From an uncultured Mycoplasmatota bacterium (lineage in GTDB: Bacteria > Bacillota_I > Bacilli_A > RF39 > UBA660): a stretch of DNA of 53,383 nucleotides. Made by a program: the position numbers and the translations under genes. Numbering within the stretch: position 1 is the stretch's first letter; each line of letters begins with the position of its first letter. Below the pieces are notes generated by a model. The model ran no database searches, was not told the origin of the DNA, and saw only the letters and a list, made by a program, of their open reading frames with translations. Of this stretch, positions 25,386-33,612 are shown piece by piece. The DNA lies in contig CANSRH010000011.1 in NCBI GenBank assembly GCA_947649365.1, positions 1 to 53,383 of the forward strand, in the 5' to 3' direction.

Positions 25386-28016
25386 ATGGCAAAATATGTA
25401 TATTTATTTAGTGAAGGAAACAAAGACATGAGAAATTTGCTTGGTGGAAAAGGTGCAAACTTAGCAGAAATGACCAATATTGGCATGCCAGTTCCAAGAG
25501 GATTTACCATCACAACAGAAGCATGTACCAATTATTATGAAAACAAAGAAACCATCAGCGAGGAAATAACAAAAGAAATCCTATCCAAAGTAGAAGAGTT
25601 AGAAAATATTACTGGAAAAACATTTGGAAGTATCGAAAATCCATTATTAGTAAGTGTTAGAAGTGGAGCCAGAGCTTCTATGCCAGGAATGATGGACACG
25701 GTTTTAAATTTAGGATTAAATGATGAAGTAGCAGTAGGATTCACAGAAGCAACCCAAAACAAACGTTTTGTTTATGATTCTTATAGAAGATTTATTCAAA
25801 TGTTTGCTGATGTAGTCAAAGGATATCCGAAAAGTGCTTTTGAGCGTCATCTAGACGAAGTAAAAGAAAAAAAAGGAGCCAAATTTGATACTGATTTAAC
25901 TGCAGAGGATATGGTAGAAGTAACCAATGACTTCAAAAGAATTTACAAAGAAATTGCAGGAACGGACTTCCCACAAGATCCAAAAGTACAACTTATTGAA
26001 GCAGTAACAGCAGTATTTAGAAGTTGGAACAACGATAGGGCCATTTATTATCGCAGAATGAATGATATTCCAGCAAGTTGGGGAACAGCAGTAAACGTTC
26101 AAGAAATGGTTTATGGAAATCGTGGAAATGATTGTGGAACAGGAGTAGCATTTACGAGAAACCCAGCAACAGGGGAAAAGAAATTATACGGAGAATACCT
26201 TATCAATGCCCAAGGAGAAGATGTAGTAGCTGGCATTCGTACTCCAGAACCAATTAGTAAATTAGAAACAGACATGCCAGAAGTATACAAAGAATTTGTG
26301 AGTATTGCTACCAAACTAGAAAATCATTACAAAGATATGCAAGATATGGAATTTACAATTGAAAATGGCAAATTGTTTATGTTACAAACCAGAAACGGAA
26401 AACGTACAGCAGCCGCTGCATTAAAAATAGCTGTCGATTTAGTAAACGAAGGAATGTTAACCGAAGAAGAAGCATTATTAAAAGTAGAACCAAAACAACT
26501 AGATGCCTTACTTCATCCAACATTTAGTGAAAGTGCTTTAAAAACAAGTGAAGCAATAGCAACGGGGTTAGCAGCAAGTCCAGGAGCAGGGGCTGGAAAG
26601 ATTTATTTTACTGCCGAAGATGTTATCGAAGCTTCTAAAAGAGGAGAAGCTACCATTCTTGTTAGATTGGAAACCAGTCCAGAAGACATAGAAGGAATGA
26701 ATCATGCCAAAGGAATACTTACCATTCGTGGAGGAATGACATCTCATGCCGCAGTAGTAGCTCGTGGAATGGGCCGTTGTTGTGTATCTGGTTGTGGAGA
26801 ATTAAAAATCGATGAAATAGCAAAAACATTAACAACAAAAAGTGGACTTACCCTAAAAGAAGGAGATGAAATTTCTCTTGATGGTTCAACAGGAAAAGTA
26901 TACGAAGGAATTTTAGAAAGTGTAGAACCAAGTATCAGTGGAGACTTTGAAACGTTCATGTCTTGGGCAGATAAAACAAGAAGAATGAAAATAAGAACCA
27001 ATGCGGACACTCCAAAAGATGCCAAACAAGCTCGTAATTTTGGGGCTGAGGGAATAGGGTTATGCCGTACAGAGCATATGTTCTTTGAAAGCGAAAGAAT
27101 TTTCAACTTCCGAAGAATGATTGCATCAGAAACAGTAGAGCAAAGAGAAGAAGCATTAGAGAGTATATTGCCATACCAAAGAAATGATTTTGAAGAACTT
27201 TATCGTGCCATGGCTCCTTACCCTGTAGTCATTCGTTACCTAGACCCACCACTTCATGAATTCTTACCACAGGAAGAGAGCGAAATCAAAGAATTAGCAA
27301 ATGCTCTTAACATGAGTTATGATTCATTAAAAGCAAGAATTGAATCTTTAAAAGAATTCAATCCAATGATGGGACATCGTGGATGTCGACTAGCAATCAC
27401 TTATCCTGAAATTGCCAAAATGCAAACAAGAGCAGTAATTGAAGCCGCAATCAACGTCCATAAAGAAGGCATTCTAGTAGAACCAGAAATCATGATTCCG
27501 CTTGTAGGAGACATTCATGAACTAAAATACGTAAAAAATATTGTTTGTGAAACAGCAGATGAAATCATTAGAAACTCTGGTATGGATATAAAATACCAAG
27601 TAGGAACGATGATTGAAATTCCAAGAGCAGCACTTCTTGCAGATGAAATTGCTGAATATGCTGAATTCTTCTCATTTGGAACAAACGATTTAACACAAAT
27701 GACTTATGGATTCAGTCGTGACGATGCTGGTAAGTTCTTGAGTGATTATTACAGCAAAGGAATATTCGAATCGGATCCATTTGCAAGAATCGATGAACAA
27801 GGAGTTGGAACGCTAGTTCGTATCGCAGCAGAAAAAGGAAGAAGCAAACGTCCAAATTTAAGCCTTGGAGTATGTGGAGAACACGGAGGAGACCCAGCAA
27901 GTATTGAGTTCTGCAATCGTGTAGGTCTTGATTATGTTTCTTGTTCGCCATTTAGAGTTCCTATTGCTCGCCTTGCAGCAGCACAAGCAGTGATACGAGA
28001 GAAAGGGAATAAATGA
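25386..28016 (+). CDS. ppdK: Pyruvate, phosphate dikinase
   Basis: This 876-residue protein matches the normal PPDK length (about 874). The N-terminal nucleotide-binding domain is present (LLGGKGANLAEMTNIGMPVP, VRSGARASMPGMMDTVLNLG). The phospho-carrier His lies in GGMTSHAAVVARGMG (about residue 454). The C-terminal PEP/pyruvate barrel has GIGLCRTEHMFF, MGHRGCRL and the catalytic Cys in LGVCGEHGGDP. It interconverts ATP + Pi + pyruvate with AMP + PPi + PEP. In fermentative Firmicutes this gives PPi-linked glycolysis or gluconeogenesis. The start at 25386 follows AAAGGAGG. Confidence 0.98.
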   Translation: MAKYVYLFSEGNKDMRNLLGGKGANLAEMTNIGMPVPRGFTITTEACTNYYENKETISEEITKEILSKVEELENITGKTFGSIENPLLVSVRSGARASMPGMMDTVLNLGLNDEVAVGFTEATQNKRFVYDSYRRFIQMFADVVKGYPKSAFERHLDEVKEKKGAKFDTDLTAEDMVEVTNDFKRIYKEIAGTDFPQDPKVQLIEAVTAVFRSWNNDRAIYYRRMNDIPASWGTAVNVQEMVYGNRGNDCGTGVAFTRNPATGEKKLYGEYLINAQGEDVVAGIRTPEPISKLETDMPEVYKEFVSIATKLENHYKDMQDMEFTIENGKLFMLQTRNGKRTAAAALKIAVDLVNEGMLTEEEALLKVEPKQLDALLHPTFSESALKTSEAIATGLAASPGAGAGKIYFTAEDVIEASKRGEATILVRLETSPEDIEGMNHAKGILTIRGGMTSHAAVVARGMGRCCVSGCGELKIDEIAKTLTTKSGLTLKEGDEISLDGSTGKVYEGILESVEPSISGDFETFMSWADKTRRMKIRTNADTPKDAKQARNFGAEGIGLCRTEHMFFESERIFNFRRMIASETVEQREEALESILPYQRNDFEELYRAMAPYPVVIRYLDPPLHEFLPQEESEIKELANALNMSYDSLKARIESLKEFNPMMGHRGCRLAITYPEIAKMQTRAVIEAAINVHKEGILVEPEIMIPLVGDIHELKYVKNIVCETADEIIRNSGMDIKYQVGTMIEIPRAALLADEIAEYAEFFSFGTNDLTQMTYGFSRDDAGKFLSDYYSKGIFESDPFARIDEQGVGTLVRIAAEKGRSKRPNLSLGVCGEHGGDPASIEFCNRVGLDYVSCSPFRVPIARLAAAQAVIREKGNK

Positions 28017-28110
28017 GTCTATAATAGCGAATACTTTTAACACACTTATACTAGAAACAATCTATGAATTAAAAAGTGTTTTCATTACAACTAAAAAATA
28101 TAAAATTTCA

Positions 28111-28138
28111 GACTAAGGTTTCAAAATCTTAGTCTTTT
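28111..28138 (+). terminator. Terminator downstream of ppdK
   Basis: GACTAAG (28111-28117) pairs with CTTAGTC (28128-28134) and TTTT follows. A second weaker hairpin (GCTTGG/CCAAG..AGC, about 28153-28176, then a T-run) follows it. The 214-nt gap otherwise shows only the -10 (TATAAT, 28200-28205) of the next gene. Confidence 0.65.
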
Positions 28139-28230
28139 CCATAAAAAGAAGATGCTTGGTTATTTCCAAGTAAAGCTTTTTTTCTTAAAAAAAATATAGT
28201 ATAATAACAAACAGAATAGGGTGATAAAAA

Positions 28231-29367
28231 ATGAAAACATTAAGCATAGGACGTTTAAATTATGACATAAATATCGTTATGGATACTTATCCTGTAGAAG
28301 GCACAATAAATGCAACAAAAGAAATAGTAAGTTGCAGTGGAGGAAGTGCAAGCGTAGTTGCTTATGCATTAGGAAAATGGAACATGGAATCATTTATTTC
28401 TGGAGTAGTAGGATATGATGAAATGGGAAATACAATGAAAAAGAATATGGAAGAAAATCGGGTGAAAACAACTTATTTAGAAACCAATTACGATATAAAA
28501 ACTCCAATTTCTTATATTTTATGGAACAAACAAAATAGCAAATCAACGACGATAAATACAGAACTAGACACTTTAAACATAAAGAAATACGAATATGATC
28601 AAGCCATGGATTGTATTATTGTAGATGGTTACGAATACAATGCCTCTACCTATGCTTTTGGAAAATTTAGTAATGCAATTTCGATATTAAATGCCAAAAT
28701 ACCTAGAAAAGAATTATTAGATTATTTTAAAGTTGTAAAATATGTTGTATGTACTGGAGAAATTGCGGAAGAAATGACAGGAACAAAAATGGATTTTGCA
28801 AATCCTATAACAATGGCAACGGTTTATAAAAAAATAATTGACAAATATCCGCACATAAATCTTTTAATTACTATTCCAGAAAAAGGAACGATTTATTCTG
28901 TCAATAATGAAATCAAAGTATTGGCATCAATGAATACGGAAGTGGTAGATAAAAATGGAGCACAAGATGTATTTGTTTCCATGATTGCTTATGGATTAAC
29001 AAATGGATATGATATAGAAACAACTATTCGTTTAGCAACCATAGCAGAAAGTATGGCGAAAAAAACAATAGGGTCAACTTTATCCATACCTATACTAAGT
29101 GACATCATAAGTTATTATGAAAGCAAATTTGGAAAATTAGAAAATCAAGACAAAAAATCAACAATTCCTGAAAATACTCCTAAAATAGAAAATACTAACA
29201 ATACAGAACAAAAAACTACTTCTCCTACAATAGAGCAAGAAGTAAAACCTGAACCTGTGCCAGAAGAGATGACAATCAACCCTTTTGCTGGAACATTGCC
29301 TCAAACAGAACCACTGGCAACTACTGAAGATTCTAATTCAAATCAAGATGTTACTACCTCTAGATAA
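28231..29367 (+). CDS. PfkB-family (ribokinase-like) sugar kinase with Pro/Thr-rich tail
   Basis: This 378-residue protein has a PfkB fold over residues 1-295 (LSIGRLNYDINIVMDTYP, CSGGSASVVAYALGKW). The catalytic motif normally written DTxGAGD is VDKNGAQDVF here: the catalytic Asp is kept but the anion-hole Gly-Ala-Gly has become Gly-Ala-Gln, so activity or substrate may differ. A low-complexity tail (residues 310-378, rich in Thr, Pro, Glu, Asn) is unusual for the family. AGGGTGA precedes the ATG. The Smr gene overlaps the tail by 20 nt. Confidence 0.85.
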   Translation: MKTLSIGRLNYDINIVMDTYPVEGTINATKEIVSCSGGSASVVAYALGKWNMESFISGVVGYDEMGNTMKKNMEENRVKTTYLETNYDIKTPISYILWNKQNSKSTTINTELDTLNIKKYEYDQAMDCIIVDGYEYNASTYAFGKFSNAISILNAKIPRKELLDYFKVVKYVVCTGEIAEEMTGTKMDFANPITMATVYKKIIDKYPHINLLITIPEKGTIYSVNNEIKVLASMNTEVVDKNGAQDVFVSMIAYGLTNGYDIETTIRLATIAESMAKKTIGSTLSIPILSDIISYYESKFGKLENQDKKSTIPENTPKIENTNNTEQKTTSPTIEQEVKPEPVPEEMTINPFAGTLPQTEPLATTEDSNSNQDVTTSR

Positions 29368-29602
29368 ATATCCAAAATTAGATGTGCATGGAGAAACACG
29401 CAACACCATCTATACAGTTTTAAAAAATTTTATTAATGATAACATAAAATTAAAAAACAAAACCATAATAGTAGTACATGGGAAAGGCAGTGGAATTTTA
29501 AAAGACGAAATTCATTATTATTTAAAACAATGGAAAGAAATAAAAAGTTATCATTTAGATTGCTGGAACCAAGGCGTAACCATAATCGAATTAAATATTT
29601 GA
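29348..29602 (+). CDS. Stand-alone Smr domain protein
   Basis: This 84-residue Smr domain has LDVHGETRNT near the N-terminus and IIVVHGKGSGILKDEI in the centre, the two signature motifs (LDxHG and HGxGxG). Smr domains are nucleases or branched-DNA/RNA binders, found at the end of MutS2 and in short proteins. The start at 29348 lies inside the kinase gene with only weak SD (GAAG), suggesting translational coupling. Confidence 0.85.
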   Translation: MLLPLDKYPKLDVHGETRNTIYTVLKNFINDNIKLKNKTIIVVHGKGSGILKDEIHYYLKQWKEIKSYHLDCWNQGVTIIELNI

Positions 29603-29627
29603 CAAACCAAAAATAATATGTTATAAT
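29599..29627 (+). promoter_or_regulatory. Consensus promoter P1
   Basis: TTGACA (29599-29604, overlapping the Smr stop), a 17-nt spacer and TATAAT (29622-29627): a perfect sigma-A consensus. Confidence 0.75.
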
Positions 29628-29657
29628 GCTAACACATTAGGAAAAGTAGACATCAAT

Positions 29658-29686
29658 TTGACATTTTTTGCTTTTTGTGCTATACT
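29658..29686 (+). promoter_or_regulatory. Near-consensus promoter P2
   Basis: TTGACA (29658-29663), a 17-nt spacer and TATACT (29681-29686), 59 nt downstream of P1 and in tandem with it. Two strong promoters serve one 139-residue gene. Confidence 0.75.
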
Positions 29687-29718
29687 TTATAACATAAAAA
29701 GAAATTGGGGGTAAAATT

Positions 29719-30138
29719 ATGAAGGGTTATGTTTTAGATTATATTGATGAAAATGAATATCGTAAATTAGAAAGAGCTTTAAAAAAATACAATACACTTG
29801 CATTTAAAAAATTAAATTTTGAATACTATCCAGCATTAAGGAATGGTAAATTTTTAGGAGAATTAACTTCTCAAAATAAAAAAGCAGGCACAGAAACCTA
29901 CGAGTTAAAATTGCCAAGTGATAAGATGTTTGCTCAAGTACATGGAGAAGTAAAATTGATTTATACTGTATACAAAAAAGAAGAAATCGTGATGTTAGAT
30001 TCTATTATTCCAAAAGAAATTTTACTAGAAGGGCATATGTCTGAGTTAACTACTTACAAAGGAGTAATGATTTCGAAAGCAAATGCTTCAAAAGACAAAT
30101 TTAAAATTGATTTATTAAATATGTTACAAGATAAGTAA
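29719..30138 (+). CDS. Uncharacterised small protein
   Basis: This 139-residue soluble protein (MKGYVLDYIDENEYRKLERA...) has a helical N-terminus and a beta-rich middle (YELKLPSDKMFAQVHGEVKL). No family recognised. AAATTGGGGG precedes the ATG. The strong tandem promoters and its own terminator suggest a highly expressed monocistronic gene. Confidence 0.75.
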   Translation: MKGYVLDYIDENEYRKLERALKKYNTLAFKKLNFEYYPALRNGKFLGELTSQNKKAGTETYELKLPSDKMFAQVHGEVKLIYTVYKKEEIVMLDSIIPKEILLEGHMSELTTYKGVMISKANASKDKFKIDLLNMLQDK

Positions 30139-30152
30139 TCCTTATCTTTTTT
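30128..30152 (+). terminator. Terminator of the 29719 gene
   Basis: AAGATAAG (30128-30135) pairs with CTTATCTT (30141-30148), followed by T's; the stop codon lies in the stem. Confidence 0.8.
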
Positions 30153-30174
30153 AATGCAAAGTTACATAAAACTC

Positions 30175-30203
30175 TTGCATGGCATAAAATATTATGGTAT
30201 CAT
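30175..30203 (+). promoter_or_regulatory. tRNA operon promoter
   Basis: TTGCAT (30175-30180), a 17-nt spacer and TATCAT (30198-30203), 13 nt before the mature tRNA-Met end. Confidence 0.55.
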
Positions 30204-30215
30204 TAAAAAGTCAGC

Positions 30216-30292
30216 GGACCTCTAGCTCAGTTGGTTAGAGCATCCGGCTCATAACCGGGCGGTCGTAGGTTCGAGTCCTACGAGGTCCACCA
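30216..30292 (+). tRNA. tRNA-Met (CAT)
   Basis: The 77-nt cloverleaf has acceptor GGACCTC/GAGGTCC, a D arm GCTC...GAGC and anticodon stem TCCGG/CCGGG with loop CTCATAA (anticodon CAT at 30250-30252). The T arm is GTAGG-TTCGAGT-CCTAC, with an encoded CCA. The paired first acceptor base suggests an elongator type rather than an initiator. A tRNA-Ile2 with modified C34 cannot be excluded from sequence alone. Confidence 0.92.
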
Positions 30293-30300
30293 TATTAAAT

Positions 30301-30385
30301 GCGGGTATGGCGGAATTGGTAGACGCACTAGACTTAGGATCTAGCGGAGAAATCCATGGGGGTTCAAGTCCCTTTACCCGCACCA
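30301..30385 (+). tRNA. tRNA-Leu (TAG)
   Basis: 85 nt, class II with a long variable arm. Acceptor is GCGGGTA/TACCCGC; anticodon stem CTAGA/TCTAG with loop CTTAGGA (anticodon TAG at 30335-30337); T loop GGTTCAAGTCC; CCA encoded. It lies 8 nt after tRNA-Met in the same transcript. Its tail is copied downstream at 32932-32971. Confidence 0.94.
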
Positions 30386-30395
30386 GATTGATAGG

Positions 30396-30424
30396 AAACT
30401 CGAACTTTTATATTTCGAGTTTTA
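30396..30424 (+). terminator. tRNA operon terminator
   Basis: AAACTCGAA (30396-30404) pairs with TTCGAGTTT (30414-30422). Confidence 0.8.
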
Positions 30425-30542
30425 ATATGACTTAAAATATTTATATAAGTAAAATTGATTTTGTCAATTTAATAAACACACTTGTATATTATCATAAACA
30501 CAATATACGTTTTAATTACTAAAACAATATCAGGAGATAATT

Positions 30543-31955
30543 ATGTTTAATTTAAAAGATATAGAAAAAATCACCAAAGGATTAATTATAAATGGAAATG
30601 AAAGCCAATATATTAGGAAATATTCGACATCAAATACGACTTTTGATAAAGATACATTCTATGTTCCGATTGTTTTTAAAGGGCACGATAATGAAGGAAA
30701 TATTATTAGAGCAATCAAAAATGGTGCTGTAGGTTTTATGATTAATAAAAATTCTATGAATTATGAAAAAATTGTAAATACAGCTAAAGAAATTAATCCT
30801 GAAATATTTATATTAGCTGTTGATGATGTTAATTATGCTCTGTATGATTTGGGAATAAAGGCACGTGAATTAAATATTCAAAAGGAAGTAATTGCTATAA
30901 CAGGTAGTTATGGGAAATCAACACTAACTAATTTGATTTCCAAGGTTTTAGAAACTGAAATGAAAGTACTACATGATTTTTCAAATGATAACAATAACAC
31001 TAGATGTCATTTGTCAAGACTTCTTCAATATTTCGATAATTATGATATAGCAGTTTTAGAACTTGGAACGGCTGATTTTGGAAGAATAGAACAAATGTCA
31101 AAATTAGTTAAACCATCAATAGCAGTTATAAATTCTATCGGAACAGCTCACATCAATAATTTTAAAACAAAAGAAAATATCTTGAAAGAAAAAATGCATA
31201 TTGTTGATTATATTAAAGACAAAAAAATATTATATATAAATTCAGATGATGAATATCTACAACAAGTAAAAAAGTCAGATAACTACGAACTGCTAAACTA
31301 TAGTTTATCTAATACATGGAATATTAAGGAAACAAATCAAGGAATAAAATTTACAACTAAAATTTATGATAAAGAAACTAGCTTTGAATTAAATTTATAT
31401 GGAACTTATTTTATTAGAAACATTGTTCTAGCAATAAAAATAGCAGAGATTTATAATATAAAATATGAGAATATAGTAAAAGCTATAAATGATTTTAAGC
31501 CCATAGATGGTAGGTTTAAAGTATTAAAAAATGTTTCTAATAATATCATTGTCGTAGATGATACATATAATTCCTGTTTGGAATCAGTAATAAATGGTCT
31601 TGAAACTTCAAATAAAATGTCAAGCAAAAGAAAAATAGCAGTATTAGGAACAATTGGATCAGGAGCTAACGGAAAAGATGATACATCAATCGTTCATGAA
31701 CAAGTTGGAGATTATTTCAAAAATTTAGAATTTGATTATCTATATCTTATTGGTGATTATACAAAGCATACTTTTAAAAATGCTTCAAAAAATTTTCCAC
31801 AACAGAACATTAAAAGATTTAAAGATAAAGAATCATTGTTAAAAGAACTTACTAAAACTATAACTAGTGATACCTTGGTATATATAAAAGATGCTGGATT
31901 ACAAAAGTTTGAAGAAATTATTTATGTATTAAAAGAAAAATATAACCTAATTTGA
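30543..31955 (+). CDS. MurF-like Mur ligase family protein
   Basis: This 470-residue protein shows the Mur ligase layout. The N-terminal MurF-like domain has DTFYVPIVFKGHDNEG and AIKNGAVGFMI. The ATP-binding loop is AITGSYGKSTLTN (about residue 120, with Ser in place of the usual Thr after GK). Next come LELGTADFGRIEQ and NSIGTAHINNFKTKENI, then the C-terminal domain with VVDDTYNSC. Canonical MurF adds D-Ala-D-Ala to UDP-MurNAc-tripeptide. Unusual spellings and the location behind a tRNA, between copies of the tRNA tail, suggest a horizontally acquired paralogue rather than the housekeeping murF. CAGGAGA precedes the ATG. Confidence 0.8.
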   Translation: MFNLKDIEKITKGLIINGNESQYIRKYSTSNTTFDKDTFYVPIVFKGHDNEGNIIRAIKNGAVGFMINKNSMNYEKIVNTAKEINPEIFILAVDDVNYALYDLGIKARELNIQKEVIAITGSYGKSTLTNLISKVLETEMKVLHDFSNDNNNTRCHLSRLLQYFDNYDIAVLELGTADFGRIEQMSKLVKPSIAVINSIGTAHINNFKTKENILKEKMHIVDYIKDKKILYINSDDEYLQQVKKSDNYELLNYSLSNTWNIKETNQGIKFTTKIYDKETSFELNLYGTYFIRNIVLAIKIAEIYNIKYENIVKAINDFKPIDGRFKVLKNVSNNIIVVDDTYNSCLESVINGLETSNKMSSKRKIAVLGTIGSGANGKDDTSIVHEQVGDYFKNLEFDYLYLIGDYTKHTFKNASKNFPQQNIKRFKDKESLLKELTKTITSDTLVYIKDAGLQKFEEIIYVLKEKYNLI

Positions 31956-31970
31956 TAAAAACTTATCAAA
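31951..31970 (+). repeat. Hairpin over the MurF-like stop codon
   Basis: TTTGATAA (31951-31958) and TTATCAAA (31963-31970) form an 8-bp stem that includes the stop codon. There is no T-run, so it is a weak terminator or mRNA-end structure. Confidence 0.5.
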
Positions 31971-32012
31971 AGTTGTTGAACGGCCTCCCTTAGGGCACCA
32001 GAAAGTATACAT

Positions 32013-32040
32013 CCGAACCCTTGTGGTTCGGTTTATCTTT
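32013..32040 (+). terminator. Terminator after the MurF-like gene
   Basis: CCGAACC (32013-32019) pairs with GGTTCGG (32025-32031), then TTTATCTTT. It is preceded by CCCTTAGGGCACCAGA (from 31988), which resembles the tRNA-Leu 3' end CCTTTACCCGCACCAGA. Confidence 0.65.
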
Positions 32041-32086
32041 GCCTCACTAGAGTATTTACTTGAGATGGGGCAAAAATCTCATGTAG

Positions 32087-32110
32087 AGTCTCGAAAAGTC
32101 GAGACTTTTA
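32087..32110 (+). terminator. Second terminator-like hairpin
   Basis: AGTCTCGA (32087-32094) pairs with TCGAGACT (32099-32106), then TTTA. A smaller hairpin TGAGAT/ATCTCA (32061-32081) precedes it. These hairpins and the tRNA-tail-like sequence fill the 200-nt gap before the HD gene. Confidence 0.55.
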
Positions 32111-32155
32111 TGTTATTAAAATTCTTGATATAATTATTTGGTAGGAAGATGTTAT

Positions 32156-32824
32156 ATGATGATATATGAAAAAATTTTAAATAATGAAAAGTATTTAGCC
32201 GTGGTTAAAAAAATTGAAAATACTAAATTCATTACTGATGGAAAATGGGATTGGGAACATGGATTAGGACACTATCAAAGAGTTGCAAATTATGTGAAGA
32301 AGATTTTAACTCAATTAGGTACTAATGATAGAACAATAGAAATTGGAATGGCAGTGGCTTTACTTCATGATATAGGATTATCAAAAGGAGATAAAATTGA
32401 CCATGCTTTAGAAAGTAGTAGAATTTTTAAGAAATATATAGATGAAAAGGATTTCTCTGAAACTGAACTAACTATACTAGAACAGGCTATTAAAGATCAT
32501 TCTAAAGGAAATAATATACAATCGTTAGTTGGCCTAGCATTAGTGTTAGCTGATAAACTAGATGTAACGTTTCATAGAACAATAAATTCTAGTATTCAAG
32601 ATAAAACGAATAAGGAAATACAGAAAATTAAAAATGTTGATATTGAAATAAATGATTATGAACTAATTGTGAAATATTTAACAGTTAATGATTTTGATAA
32701 AAATGTTCTTAAAGATTGGAATAAAGCTGTATTAGTTCCTTTAAAAGTAGCAAAATATCTAAATAAAAAATACAAATTTATAATAAATAATCAAGTAATT
32801 GATTATAGAGAATTTATGGATTAA
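32156..32824 (+). CDS. HD domain phosphohydrolase
   Basis: This 222-residue protein has an HD-domain pattern: WEHGLGHYQRVANYV (first His), ALLHDIGLSKGDKIDHALES (HD pair) and KDHSKGN, followed by VLADKLDVT. Members are metal-dependent phosphohydrolases acting on nucleotides or similar substrates; the substrate is unknown. The start at 32156 follows GTAGGAAG; TATAAT at 32129-32134 is the likely -10. It lies with the MurF-like gene in the segment bounded by tRNA-Leu tail repeats. Confidence 0.8.
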   Translation: MMIYEKILNNEKYLAVVKKIENTKFITDGKWDWEHGLGHYQRVANYVKKILTQLGTNDRTIEIGMAVALLHDIGLSKGDKIDHALESSRIFKKYIDEKDFSETELTILEQAIKDHSKGNNIQSLVGLALVLADKLDVTFHRTINSSIQDKTNKEIQKIKNVDIEINDYELIVKYLTVNDFDKNVLKDWNKAVLVPLKVAKYLNKKYKFIINNQVIDYREFMD

Positions 32825-32931
32825 ATACTTGTTATAAATTTGTTTTAATGTTCAAAATATTGCGGTACAATTTAATTGTACTTGAGGTGGAAAAACTTAT
32901 CCTTTAGGGGTTCGGTATCTAACCACTAGAG

Positions 32932-32971
32932 GCACCAGAGAAGAATCTGCTCGAACTTTTATAATTAGAGC
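32932..32971 (+). repeat. Degenerate copy of the tRNA-Leu tail (att-like)
   Basis: GCACCAGA (32932-32939) and, after 10 nt, CTCGAACTTTTATA-ATTAGAG (32950-32970) repeat the end of tRNA-Leu and its terminator (GCACCAGA at 30380-30387, CTCGAACTTTTATATTTCGAG at 30399-30419), differing at only two positions in the second block. GGGGTTC just upstream (32917-32923) matches the T arm. This implies a segment of about 2.55 kb inserted at, or duplicated from, the tRNA. Confidence 0.7.
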
Positions 32972-33059
32972 TTAATGATAAATATCAATTCTAGAAATAG
33001 GAGTGATTTTTTTGATATTTAAAAGAAACGTGAGTAGATTCTTTAATAGCTAACTAAAA

Positions 33060-33088
33060 AATAAAAAAGGAATTTATTTAGTTCCTTT
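33060..33088 (-). terminator. mscL terminator
   Basis: On the minus strand AAAGGAA (33088-33082) pairs with TTCCTTT (33072-33066), followed by TTTATTTTTT. Confidence 0.7.
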
Positions 33089-33530
33089 CTCTTGTACTTT
33101 TTTTTGCTTTACGTGTAGTCGTTTTTTTAGAAATTTCTTTTTGATTCTTTTTTAATTCATCTCTTATTTCTTTTAAAATAGAAAGTTCTGTTTCACTCAC
33201 TACATCTTTTCCTTTTTCTTTTTTCTTATCATTTTTATTTCCTAATTTTGCAAGTTCATTAATTGTTTTAACAAACAAGAAAACGCAAAAAGCAACAATT
33301 AGAAAATCAATTACATTTTGAATAAACATACCATAAGAAATTTTTGCATCTATTATAGTAAGTGATAAATTACTAAAATCAATTCCTCCAAGAAGCATTC
33401 CAATAAAAGGCATTAAAATGTCATTAACCAAAGAAGTTACAATTTTTCCAAAAGCTCCTCCAACAATAACACCAACTGCTAAATCAACCACATTTCCTCT
33501 TGAAATAAATTCTTTAAATTCTTTTAACAT
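33078..33530 (-). CDS. mscL: Large-conductance mechanosensitive channel MscL
   Basis: This 150-residue protein has [20 protein letters not shown] and [20 protein letters not shown] (first helix, gate), then IDFSNL, and [16 protein letters not shown] (second helix) with a charged, Lys-rich cytoplasmic tail. It is an osmotic safety valve. The start is set at 33530 with AGGAAGTTTT upstream on the minus strand; the open frame upstream (to 33566) lacks a ribosome-binding site. Divergent from the Nudix gene; TATAAT on the minus strand at 33558-33553 is a plausible -10. Confidence 0.95.
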   Translation of the reverse strand: MLKEFKEFISRGNVVDLAVGVIVGGAFGKIVTSLVNDILMPFIGMLLGGIDFSNLSLTIIDAKISYGMFIQNVIDFLIVAFCVFLFVKTINELAKLGNKNDKKKEKGKDVVSETELSILKEIRDELKKNQKEISKKTTTRKAKKSTRERN

Positions 33531-33612
33531 AAAACTTCCTCCGTCTAAGATTATTATAGCATGCATTAGTTTTGTTTGTTATAATATTTCATGAAAGAAG
33601 GAAAAGAAAAAG

